Part shown: piece after piece, positions 14,437-21,664 of the stretch
Layout: each line of letters opens with the position of its first letter
Position numbering within the stretch: the stretch's first letter is position 1
NCBI GenBank assembly: GCA_002405475.1
Contig: DHLX01000025.1
Coordinates: forward strand, 1-21,664
Length of the DNA: 21,664 nucleotides
From: Burkholderiales bacterium UBA4657
GTDB taxonomy: Bacteria; Pseudomonadota; Gammaproteobacteria; Burkholderiales; Burkholderiaceae_E
Direction: 5' to 3'
Translations under genes and position numbers: made by a program
The notes under the pieces: generated by a model
Database searches by the model: none
Told to the model about the DNA's origin: nothing
What the model saw: the letters and a program-made list of their open reading frames with translations, nothing else

Positions 14437-17400
14437 ATAATCTGGTACGTACCCTGTTTACCAATGCGCCGCTGGCCAATATCTGCTTTGTTCTGGTGCT
14501 CATTCTTGGCGTGCTGGCGTATCAGCAAATGCCGCGTGAGCAAGACCCGGAAATCAATTTCAACTGGGTCAATATCACTACCATTTATCCTGGCGCCAGT
14601 GCTGAAGATATCGAGCGCCTGATTACCAATCCGCTTGAAGATGCACTTAAAAGCGTACCCGATGTACGCTTTATTGCCAGTAATAGCCGCGAGAATTTTT
14701 CCAATATTCTGGTGCGCTTCCGCGATTTATCGACACGCGAGTTTGACAAACGTGTCAATGACCTGCGACGCGAGATACAAAATCGCGCCAATGAAGAGTT
14801 GCCCAGTGAGGCGGGTGAGCCATTGATCATGGAAATTACCACGAGCAATGGATTTCCGACTGCAACCTTGCTTTTGACCGGTGGCGCCGATGATGAAGCA
14901 CTACGTCTGACAGGGGCGTCGATTAAAGATGATTTGAAGCGGATTGAAGGTGTCGATCAGGTTTATGCCAACGGGCTACGCGAGCCGGAGTTGCTGATTG
15001 AATTTGACGCGGCACGACTGGCCGCTAAAGGATTACTCGCCACCGACGCCAGTGATGCGGTACGGGCATTTTTCCGTGATGTGGCAGGTGGCGCGATCTC
15101 GGTCGACCATGAACAATGGCTGGTTCGCCTGGTAGGCACCAGTGAGCAACCTGAATTTCTGGCGCGTATACCAGTATCCAATCAGCGTGGCAGCACCACT
15201 ACGCTGGATAGCGTGGCGACCATTGCCCGTGCACGCACGAATGGATCACAACTGGCCAGTTATAACGGCAAGCCGACCATTTCCTATGCCGTGACCAAGC
15301 GCGCTGGTACCAATACGCTCGATTTGGTGGAAAAAATCAATACCTATATCGCGCAGCGTAACCCGGCACTGGCGGCTACTGGGCATCAGCTTATCTTGTC
15401 TGATGATGCCACCGTGGCGACGAAAGAAGCGATACAGATTATGGAATCCAATGCGCTGACGGGCCTGGTGTTGGTCTTGCTCATCTGCTGGTTATTTCTG
15501 GGCTTTCGCGTTTCGCTACTGGTGTCGCTGGGCATTCCTTTTTCTTTGGCTGGCACCTTTATTGTGCTTAACGCCTTGGGCTATACCCTGAATATTTCGG
15601 TATTGCTGGGTATCGTCATTGTGCTCGGCATGCTGGTCGATGACGCGGTAGTCATTTGCGAAGCCATTTATTATCGTTTACAGCGTGGTGCTTCCATCAT
15701 GGAGGCTGCGTTTGAGGGTGTCAAAGAAGTCTGGGCACCGGTGTTGGCAGCGGTACTCACTACACTGGCGGCATTTTTGCCGCTTATGCTCTTGCCCGGT
15801 ATTGTTGGCAAATTCATGTTTGTCATTCCTTTTGTGGTAACCATCGCCTTGCTGGTCAGCCTTGTTGAGGCTTACTGGATGATGCCTAATCACATGATTG
15901 CTATACGCCTGAATTCGACCCAGCCGACCCGGCAGCAGCGCTGGCGTACGCGCTTTAATTTCAAGGTGCGTTTGTACTATACCCGCTGTCTAACCTGGGC
16001 TATGCGCCGCGCCAGATGGATGATAGGCCTGCTCGTGTTGCTGTTCTTGCTGTCCGTCGCTGCCGCAGCTTCCGGTCTGGTACGAATACAATTTTTTGCT
16101 TTTGACCCGATTCGTGTTTTTTATATCAATATTGACATGCCATCAAACACCAGCCTGGAGCAGACCCTCGCCGAGGGCCAGACAGTAGAGGCGGTGGTCA
16201 AGCAATATCTGAAGCCTGAGGAAGTGCGCGCTGTCACCACGCTGGCCGGTATCAAATTTACCGAGACTGAACCCTTGTATGGCGATAGCTATGGACAAAT
16301 TGCCGTGTCCCTGAATCCGCGCCGCGGTGATATGCGGACTACCCCGGAGGTGGTTGAGGCCATGCGCCAGGCAGTTGAGGCTGCGCCCAGGACAGGACGT
16401 GCCAGCTTTACCGTGCTGTCAGGCGGCCCGCCGACGTCCAGAGCCATCAGTGTGAAATTGCGTGGTAACGACCATGCCGAATTGCGTGCTGCGGCCGATG
16501 CACTCAAGGTCATTACTGCGCGTATTCCCGGAGCCAAGGATGTGGTCGATGATGAAGTGCCCGGGCGTCCCGAACTCAGTCTTGAAATTGATCGCGAAGG
16601 GCTGGCGCATACTGGCTTGAGCCCGGCGCAGCTGACACGCCTGGTACGCTTGCATGTCGATGGCGAGGTCGTAGCACAATTGCGTGACGGCGGCCAAAAA
16701 CTGGAAGTACGCATCAAGGCTGCCGACAAGCCGCGCACTGACGTCATGCAATGGCTGAGCGAACCCATCGCCTTGCCGAATGGTGTAGGTACAACCACCC
16801 TGGGCGCGGTACTGAAAGCCGAAACCCGCACCAGTCCCGGCATCATCAAACATTATGGTTTGCGCCGTTCGATTACCGTCGAAGCTGGCCTTGAAAAAGA
16901 CAAAACAGACACGCTCAAGGCCAATCAGATCCTTCGTACCGAATGGCAAAAGATCAGCCTGCAATATCCCGGGGTTGACCTCGATTTTTCAGGCGAGATG
17001 GACGACATTAAAGAGAGCCTGGATGCCATGCCATTTTTGTTTTTGATGGGTCTGGGTTTGATTTATCTGATACTGGCGGCGCAATTTCGCAGTTATTTTC
17101 AGCCGCTGCTGGTTATGGCGACCGTACCTATGGCTTTCATTGGTGTGACCGCTGGCCTGCTCATCACTGGCAATCCCTTGTCGCTTTATACCCTGTATGG
17201 TGTGATTGCTCTGACTGGCATCGCCGTCAATTCAGCTATTGTTCTGATTGACGCCGCGAATGAACGCAAGGCCAGTGGAATGAAAGTACTGCATGCGATC
17301 GTCTATGCCTCACGGCGACGTGTCATTCCTATCTTGATCACATCCAGTACTACCATTGGTGGCCTGTTTTCACTGGCGACCGGACTGTCTGGCGAGTCGA

Positions 17401-17504
17401 TGCTCTGGGGGCCAGTGGCGTCGAGCCTGGTGTGGGGGTTGACGGTTTCGACACTGCTGACCCTGTTTCTGGTGCCAGCCCTATATCGGGTGTTTGTGCG
17501 ATGA
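14433..17504 (+). CDS. RND efflux permease
   Basis: The 1023-residue protein has the standard RND architecture: one N-terminal helix, a large periplasmic loop, helices 2-6, a second loop and the last helices. Helix 4 carries the proton-relay pair in GMLVDDAVVICEA around residues 398-410. PREQDPEI after helix 1 and YPGASAEDIE are also typical of the HAE/AcrB-like branch as found in proteobacteria, and there is no sign of the heavy-metal (CusA) branch. It pumps substrates from the periplasm or inner membrane, driven by protons. It is coupled to the adaptor by an ATGA overlap and ends 45 nt before the convergent proB. Drug, dye or lipid export are all possible. Confidence 0.93.
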   Translation: MNNLVRTLFTNAPLANICFVLVLILGVLAYQQMPREQDPEINFNWVNITTIYPGASAEDIERLITNPLEDALKSVPDVRFIASNSRENFSNILVRFRDLSTREFDKRVNDLRREIQNRANEELPSEAGEPLIMEITTSNGFPTATLLLTGGADDEALRLTGASIKDDLKRIEGVDQVYANGLREPELLIEFDAARLAAKGLLATDASDAVRAFFRDVAGGAISVDHEQWLVRLVGTSEQPEFLARIPVSNQRGSTTTLDSVATIARARTNGSQLASYNGKPTISYAVTKRAGTNTLDLVEKINTYIAQRNPALAATGHQLILSDDATVATKEAIQIMESNALTGLVLVLLICWLFLGFRVSLLVSLGIPFSLAGTFIVLNALGYTLNISVLLGIVIVLGMLVDDAVVICEAIYYRLQRGASIMEAAFEGVKEVWAPVLAAVLTTLAAFLPLMLLPGIVGKFMFVIPFVVTIALLVSLVEAYWMMPNHMIAIRLNSTQPTRQQRWRTRFNFKVRLYYTRCLTWAMRRARWMIGLLVLLFLLSVAAAASGLVRIQFFAFDPIRVFYINIDMPSNTSLEQTLAEGQTVEAVVKQYLKPEEVRAVTTLAGIKFTETEPLYGDSYGQIAVSLNPRRGDMRTTPEVVEAMRQAVEAAPRTGRASFTVLSGGPPTSRAISVKLRGNDHAELRAAADALKVITARIPGAKDVVDDEVPGRPELSLEIDREGLAHTGLSPAQLTRLVRLHVDGEVVAQLRDGGQKLEVRIKAADKPRTDVMQWLSEPIALPNGVGTTTLGAVLKAETRTSPGIIKHYGLRRSITVEAGLEKDKTDTLKANQILRTEWQKISLQYPGVDLDFSGEMDDIKESLDAMPFLFLMGLGLIYLILAAQFRSYFQPLLVMATVPMAFIGVTAGLLITGNPLSLYTLYGVIALTGIAVNSAIVLIDAANERKASGMKVLHAIVYASRRRVIPILITSSTTIGGLFSLATGLSGESMLWGPVASSLVWGLTVSTLLTLFLVPALYRVFVR

Positions 17505-17549
17505 GTTGACGGGCGGAATTGGAAATGGAACCGATAGATTTATCCGGTC

Positions 17550-18668
17550 TCAAGTCAAGACCAAATTATCACGGTGTATCAATTCCGGCTCGTTCATGAA
17601 GCCTAGCACTTGGGCAATTTCAGACGAGGAGTGCCGTGCAATCAGGCGCGTTTCGGCGCTGGAATAATTGACCAGGCCACGTGCAATTTCGTTACCTGAT
17701 AAATCACGGCAGGAAATGACATCGCCGCGCCCGAATTCGCCTATCGTTTCGACAACACCAATCGGTAATAAGGATTTGCCATCCCGCACCAGGGCATTGC
17801 GTGCGCCGTCATCGACCTTGACATGGCCTTTGAGTTGTAAATGGTCGGCCAGCCACTGCTTGCGGGCTGACAGCAGGGTCGTTGCAGCACGCAGTTGGGT
17901 ACCGACCGGTATGCCCTCGGCCAGTTGCAGCAGCACATCGGTTTCCCGTCCCGAAGCAATGACCGTGTGTGCGCCCGAGGTGGCGGCACGCTTCGCCGCC
18001 AATATTTTGGTCAGCATGCCGCCCGTGCCGACACTACTGCCTGCACCTCCGGCCATGCGTTCCAGTGCCGGGTCACCCGCAGCAGCATCGTGAACAAATT
18101 CGGCGCTCGGGTCTTTGCGTGGGTCGGCGTTGTACAAGCCCTGTTGATCGGTCAGAATAATCAAGGCATCGGCCTCAATCAGGTTGGTCACCAGCGCGCC
18201 CAGTGTGTCGTTGTCACCAAACTTGATTTCATCGGTGACGACAGTATCGTTTTCGTTGATGATGGGTACGACGCCGTGCTTGAGCAGGGTGAGTAAAGTG
18301 GCGCGCGCATTCAAATAGCGTGTGCGGTCGGCCAGGTCGGCATGGGTTAGCAGCACTTGTGCCGTTTGCAGATTGTGATGACGAAAACAGGTTTCATACA
18401 CTTGCGCCAGTCCCATTTGCCCTACGGCCGCGGCTGCCTGCAATTCATTAATCTCGTGCGGGCGTTTATTCCAGCTCAGCCGCTGCATGCCCTCGGCAAT
18501 GGCGCCGGAACTGACCATCACTACCTCTTTGCCTAATCGGCGCAGACGTGCCAGTTGCCCGGCCCAGAGCGAAATGGCCGCAACATCCAGCCCTTTACCT
18601 TCATTGGTGACCAGACTGGAGCCTACTTTGACGACCAGACGTCGGCTGGAAGCAATAACAGATTTCAT
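17550..18668 (-). CDS. proB: Glutamate 5-kinase
   Basis: The 372-residue enzyme has the amino-acid kinase domain with VVKVGSSLVT (12-21), SSGAIAEGM (53-61), INENDTVVTDEIKFGDND (137-154) and TDQQGLYNADPRKDP (173-187). A C-terminal PUA domain runs from about residue 281. ProB phosphorylates glutamate in the first step of proline synthesis and is normally feedback-inhibited by proline; the PUA domain is often present but not essential. It starts 9 nt after the obgE stop with no clear ribosome-binding site, so its translation probably depends on obgE. The next step, proA, is not in the window. Confidence 0.96.
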   Translation of the reverse strand: MKSVIASSRRLVVKVGSSLVTNEGKGLDVAAISLWAGQLARLRRLGKEVVMVSSGAIAEGMQRLSWNKRPHEINELQAAAAVGQMGLAQVYETCFRHHNLQTAQVLLTHADLADRTRYLNARATLLTLLKHGVVPIINENDTVVTDEIKFGDNDTLGALVTNLIEADALIILTDQQGLYNADPRKDPSAEFVHDAAAGDPALERMAGGAGSSVGTGGMLTKILAAKRAATSGAHTVIASGRETDVLLQLAEGIPVGTQLRAATTLLSARKQWLADHLQLKGHVKVDDGARNALVRDGKSLLPIGVVETIGEFGRGDVISCRDLSGNEIARGLVNYSSAETRLIARHSSSEIAQVLGFMNEPELIHRDNLVLT

Positions 18669-18677
18669 GACATGGAG

Positions 18678-19769
18678 TTAATTTTTTGCAATATCGCGGT
18701 CTTGAAAGCGTACATCGACTTCAATTTCTTCCGGGTGTTCGTGTGCCAGTTCTAAGCCTTTCTGGCGTTCAATATCTTGCCAGATCGCCAGGCACAAGTG
18801 TTCCGTACCCTCGCGCGTCAGCCCCGACATCGGGTATACCGGGCCGCGCCAGTCAAAGCGCGTTACAAAGTCCTGAATTTTGGCTTCGCGTTCTTCCGCT
18901 GCAATCATGTCAATTTTGTTCAGTACCAGCCAGCGCGGCTTGCGCGCCAGTTCCGGGTCATATTTGTGCAATTCTTGAACAATGGCGCGTGCTTCCAGAA
19001 CCGGGTCAACGGTGTCATCAAACGGTGCCAGATCAACAATATGCAATAACAAGCGGGTGCGCTGCAGATGGCGCAAGAACTGATGCCCGAGCCCGGCACC
19101 TTCGGCCGCGCCTTCTATCAGGCCGGGAATATCGGCAATGACAAAACTTTTTTCCGGGGCTACGCGCACCACGCCCAGATTCGGGTGCAGGGTGGTAAAC
19201 GGGTAATCGGCAATTTTTGGGCGCGCATTACTGACCGCGGCAATGAAGGTACTTTTGCCGGCATTAGGCATGCCGAGCAAACCCACGTCGGCCAGCACTT
19301 TCAGCTCAAGTTGTAGTTCGCGTTCTTGCCCCGGATAGCCGGGGGTCGATTGTTTTGGCGCACGGTTGGTGCTCGATTTGAAATTCAGATTGCCCTGACC
19401 ACCATCACCGCCCTTGGCTAGCACCACGGTCTGGCCGTGTTGCGTCAGGTCGGCAATGACCTCTCCGCTGTTCAGGTCGGTAATCAGTGTGCCTACCGGC
19501 ATACGCAAGGTAATATCGTCAGCCCCTTTACCGTTACAGTCGCTGCCCCGGCCGCCCTCGCCGTTGCGAGCGGTAAAGACGCGGGTATAGCGGTAGTCCA
19601 CCAGGGTGTTGATGTTGCGATCAGCAATGGCGATGATGCTGCCGCCGCGCCCGCCATCGCCACCGTCGGGGCCGCCGAAGGGAATATATTTTTCGCGCCG
19701 GAAGGATACCGCGCCCTTGCCACCGTGACCGGCGTGGACTTCTATCCGCGCTTCGTCGAAAAATTTCAT
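18678..19769 (-). CDS. obgE: GTPase ObgE/CgtA
   Basis: The 363-residue protein has the Gly-rich OBG fold (1-158, with FGGPDGGDGGRGG) and a GTPase domain with GMPNAGKST (166-174), DIPG (213-216) and NKID (284-287). It acts in assembly of the 50S subunit and in stress control. Only a short acidic tail follows the G domain, without the OCT domain seen in Gram-positive Obg, as expected for proteobacteria. It lies downstream of rplU and rpmA but behind a hairpin with five T, so its level may be lower than that of the ribosomal proteins. The ATG at 19769 has only GGGTA-type purines upstream. Confidence 0.97.
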   Translation of the reverse strand: MKFFDEARIEVHAGHGGKGAVSFRREKYIPFGGPDGGDGGRGGSIIAIADRNINTLVDYRYTRVFTARNGEGGRGSDCNGKGADDITLRMPVGTLITDLNSGEVIADLTQHGQTVVLAKGGDGGQGNLNFKSSTNRAPKQSTPGYPGQERELQLELKVLADVGLLGMPNAGKSTFIAAVSNARPKIADYPFTTLHPNLGVVRVAPEKSFVIADIPGLIEGAAEGAGLGHQFLRHLQRTRLLLHIVDLAPFDDTVDPVLEARAIVQELHKYDPELARKPRWLVLNKIDMIAAEEREAKIQDFVTRFDWRGPVYPMSGLTREGTEHLCLAIWQDIERQKGLELAHEHPEEIEVDVRFQDRDIAKN

Positions 19770-19790
19770 GAAATACCCGGGTGATGAATG

Positions 19791-19818
19791 AAAAAGGCCA
19801 CGTGCAAACGTGGCCTTT
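19791..19818 (-). terminator. Hairpin with T-run between rpmA and obgE
   Basis: An 11-bp perfect stem (19793-19803 with 19808-19818) closes a 4-nt loop that reads TTGC on the transcribed strand. It is followed on that strand by TTTTT and then TTCATTC-type sequence. It lies 23 nt after the rpmA stop and about 22 nt before obgE. The position suggests partial termination or a processing and stability site that lowers obgE-proB relative to rplU-rpmA. Confidence 0.75.
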
Positions 19819-19841
19819 CGTCGACTATGAAAGGCAGAAAA

Positions 19842-20099
19842 TCAGGCTGGGACGATAGAAACGACCGCTTTTTTCTGCGCGCCCTTGGTGGCAAACTGTA
19901 CGGTACCGTGAGTCAGGGCAAACAGGGTATGGTCTTTACCAATACCTACGTTGTCGCCGGCATGAAACTTGGTGCCGCGCTGACGCACGATGATGCTGCC
20001 GGCGTGAATAGCCTGACCGCCGTAGGCTTTGACGCCCAGTCGTTTCGACTCGGAATCGCGGCCATTACGTGATGAGCCGCCTGCTTTTTTGTGTGCCAT
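19842..20099 (-). CDS. rpmA: Ribosomal protein bL27
   Basis: The 85-residue protein begins MAHKKAGGSSRNGRDS and contains SKRLGVKAYGGQ, both diagnostic of L27, whose N-terminal arm reaches the peptidyl transferase centre. Full length. GGAAGGAA precedes the ATG, a strong ribosome-binding site. The N terminus lacks the extra cleaved leader found in Firmicutes. It is the second gene of the rplU operon, 21 nt after rplU. Confidence 0.98.
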   Translation of the reverse strand: MAHKKAGGSSRNGRDSESKRLGVKAYGGQAIHAGSIIVRQRGTKFHAGDNVGIGKDHTLFALTHGTVQFATKGAQKKAVVSIVPA

Positions 20100-20120
20100 G
20101 GTGTTATTCCTTCCAACGCA

Positions 20121-20432
20121 TTAAGCCTGAATGGCTTCAATTTTGATTTCGGTGTAATTCTGACGGTGCCCCTGGCGCTTTTGATAATGCTTGCGCCGGC
20201 GCATTTTGAAAATGCGCACTTTGTCGTGCCGACCTTGAGACACTACCGTAGCTGTAACAGCAGCACCGGCCACCAGTGGCGCACCCAGCTTGATCTGGTC
20301 GCCATTCCCGACCGCTAACACCTGGTCGAGAGTAATCTGCGTGCCAATATCCGCCGGTATCTGTTCTATTTTCAATTTTTCGCCAGCAGCCACTTTGTAT
20401 TGTTTGCCACCGGTTTTTACGACCGCGTACAT
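20121..20432 (-). CDS. rplU: Ribosomal protein bL21
   Basis: The 103-residue protein begins MYAVVKTGGKQYKV and ends with the basic FKMRRRKHYQKRQGHRQNY segment, both diagnostic of L21, a 23S rRNA-binding protein of the large subunit. Full length. TTGGAG lies 8 nt before the ATG. It is the first gene of the rplU-rpmA-obgE-proB unit and has a near-consensus promoter just upstream. Confidence 0.98.
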   Translation of the reverse strand: MYAVVKTGGKQYKVAAGEKLKIEQIPADIGTQITLDQVLAVGNGDQIKLGAPLVAGAAVTATVVSQGRHDKVRIFKMRRRKHYQKRQGHRQNYTEIKIEAIQA

Positions 20433-20459
20433 GGTTAGACTCCAATAAAATTAAGAATC

Positions 20460-20480
20460 CTCGGGAAAGATTTTCTCGAG
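20460..20480 (-). promoter_or_regulatory. Hairpin at the predicted 5' end of rplU mRNA
   Basis: In the leader, CUCG-A-GAAA pairs with UUUC-C-CGAG around a 3-nt loop: 4 plus 4 pairs with one A/C mismatch. It would start within a few bases of the predicted transcript end. It could protect the 5' end or be a protein-binding site; nothing proves either. Confidence 0.3.
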
Positions 20481-20488
20481 AACCTAAT

Positions 20489-20517
20489 ATAATACTTGAC
20501 CGACACCCGTTTGTCAA
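20489..20517 (-). promoter_or_regulatory. Strong sigma-70 promoter of rplU-rpmA
   Basis: Read on the minus strand: a perfect -35 TTGACA (20517-20512), a 17-nt spacer and TATTAT (20494-20489, 5 of 6). T-rich sequence lies upstream, as in an UP element. The start site would be near 20483, giving a leader of about 50 nt. This is the best promoter match in the window. Confidence 0.88.
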
Positions 20518-20593
20518 AAACAAAACGCTTATTAATCAATGGAGTGCTGTCATTTCAGGCGCAACATTCCGGCATACCGACCGGCCATCCATT

Positions 20594-21601
20594 TTGACTG
20601 CCGAGCAGGGGCAGACTGACAGCTTGTCTGAGCTGCTTCAGCCTATTGAGCCCGAGATCCGGGCGGTTGATTCGGTGATTCGCCAGCGCCTGCAATCCGA
20701 CGTGGTACTCATCAATACCATCTCGGATTACATCATCGCTGCTGGTGGTAAGCGCTTACGTCCGGCACTATTGTTGATGATGGCTCGGGCTTTGGGTTAT
20801 CACGGCCCCTACCGCCATGAAATGGCCGCTGTCATCGAGTTCATCCACACCGCTACTTTGTTGCATGACGATGTGGTGGATGACTCGGATTTGCGCCGGG
20901 GTCAGCAAACGGCGAATGCCGTGTTTGGCAACCCGGCCAGTGTGCTGGTGGGTGATTTTCTTTATTCCCGTGCTTTTCAGATGATGGTGGAGCCGGGGCA
21001 AATGGCGATTATGCGAGTGCTGGCCGATGCGACCAATACTATCGCTGAAGGTGAAGTGCTGCAGTTATTGAACTGCCATGATCCGGATGTAGGCGAAGCC
21101 CAATACTTACAAGTCATACGGTACAAGACGGCACGTCTGTTTGAGGCGGCGGCGCAAATCGCGGCCTTGCTGGCCGGGGCTGGGCAAGAAACGCAGGCTG
21201 CTTGTGCGGCCTATGGCCGGCACCTGGGAACAGCGTTTCAGATTATTGATGATGTGCTGGATTATTCCGGTGCCAGCCACGAAACCGGTAAAAATGTGGG
21301 CGATGATTTGCGCGAAGGCAAGCTGACCCTGCCTTTGATCTGGCTGCGCGAGCAAGGCACGAATGAGCAACAAGCTCTGGTGCGTGGTGCTATTGTAGAG
21401 GGCGATCTGGTGCTGATCGAACCTTTGACCCACGCACTGCAGCAATCGGGCGCACTTGACTATGCGCGTGCGTGCGCGCGGCGCGAGGCCGAGTTGGCGG
21501 TGACCGCGCTAGAGGTTTTGTCTGACTGTACCGCCAGTGTTGGGTCAGCGCAGCAGGATTTGGTAAAATTATGCCAATTTGCTGTTGGCCGCAGCCGCTA
21601 G
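20594..21601 (+). CDS. ispB: Polyprenyl (octaprenyl) diphosphate synthase
   Basis: The 335-residue enzyme is a trans-prenyl diphosphate synthase. GGKRLRP lies at 51-57, the first Asp-rich motif LLHDDVVDDSDLRRG at 89-103 and the second, QIIDDVLDY, at 216-224. It makes the long isoprenoid side chain of ubiquinone from farnesyl diphosphate and IPP; chain length (often C40) cannot be read reliably. No ATG or GTG fits the N terminus. TTG at 20594 is the first usual start in frame but lacks a ribosome-binding site, whereas GGAG at 20541 lies 8 nt before an in-frame ATT at 20552. The gene is divergent from rplU, and a tRNA-Pro follows after 16 nt. Confidence 0.93.
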   Translation: MTAEQGQTDSLSELLQPIEPEIRAVDSVIRQRLQSDVVLINTISDYIIAAGGKRLRPALLLMMARALGYHGPYRHEMAAVIEFIHTATLLHDDVVDDSDLRRGQQTANAVFGNPASVLVGDFLYSRAFQMMVEPGQMAIMRVLADATNTIAEGEVLQLLNCHDPDVGEAQYLQVIRYKTARLFEAAAQIAALLAGAGQETQAACAAYGRHLGTAFQIIDDVLDYSGASHETGKNVGDDLREGKLTLPLIWLREQGTNEQQALVRGAIVEGDLVLIEPLTHALQQSGALDYARACARREAELAVTALEVLSDCTASVGSAQQDLVKLCQFAVGRSR

Positions 21602-21617
21602 GCTTGAATGGCAGCAT

Positions 21618-21664
21618 CGGGGTGTAGCTTAGCCTGGTAGAGCGCCACGTTCGGGACGTGGAGG
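21618..21664 (+). tRNA. tRNA-Pro(CGG), 5' part
   Basis: The first 47 nt of a tRNA are present, cut by the window edge. Acceptor 5' strand CGGGGTG (21618-21624), D arm GCTT...GAGC (21627-21643), anticodon stem CCACG/CGTGG (21645-21649 and 21657-21661) and 7-nt loop TTCGGGA, giving anticodon CGG at 21652-21654. The first base C instead of G is a feature of bacterial proline tRNAs. The T arm and acceptor 3' strand lie beyond the window. Confidence 0.93.

Noticed and set aside
6899..21664. A proline module: proS, proB and tRNA-Pro(CGG) in one window
   Set aside because: They belong to separate transcription units kilobases apart, and each neighbourhood is a common one for its gene. Chance is enough.

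Overview
The window looks like a stretch of core chromosome from a betaproteobacterium. The evidence is gene content and order: rplU-rpmA-obgE-proB with ispB divergent and a tRNA-Pro(CGG) behind ispB, nudJ-mnmA in overlap, proS and rppH divergent, ffh, and an Ala/Lys-rich SWIB protein. The order within the class (perhaps Nitrosomonadales) is a guess. I see no phage, insertion sequence, CRISPR array or toxin-antitoxin pair, and no clear compositional island.

Layout. 1-296: no convincing gene, only a tiny hydrophobic frame with a good ribosome-binding site. 297-2425: a DUF3047 lipoprotein, divergent from a gtrA-chbG pair probably acting on a lipid-linked sugar. 2428-4688: a PPK2 kinase, divergent from ffh. 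4689-5343: a promoter region rich in inverted repeats, then a histone-H1-like tail fused to a SWIB domain, closed by a strong terminator. 5390-8638 (minus): proS, a lytic transglycosylase, a small lipoprotein and a secreted TPR protein. 8730-9332: rppH. 9355-11771 (minus): mgtE and a cytosolic 5'-nucleotidase. 11815-17504 (plus): nudJ, mnmA, an RND adaptor and an RND permease, all overlapping. 17550-20432 (minus): rplU, rpmA, a terminator-like hairpin, obgE, proB. 20594-21664 (plus): ispB and the start of tRNA-Pro(CGG).

Function. Most genes are housekeeping: protein targeting, ribosome assembly, proline charging and synthesis, tRNA thiolation, mRNA 5'-end processing, the quinone side chain, Mg2+ uptake. 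The less ordinary parts are: (a) the ChbG/HpnK-like protein, whose two histidine motifs carry glutamines; (b) the SWIB/H1 gene behind a promoter enclosed by a perfect 12-bp inverted repeat; (c) an RND pump fused translationally to nudJ-mnmA; (d) several genes with a -10-like hexamer 6-9 nt before the ATG and no good ribosome-binding site, suggesting leaderless mRNAs; and (e) a non-ATG start for ispB. I found no clearly new multi-gene system. The gtrA/chbG locus and the SWIB locus are the best places to look further.
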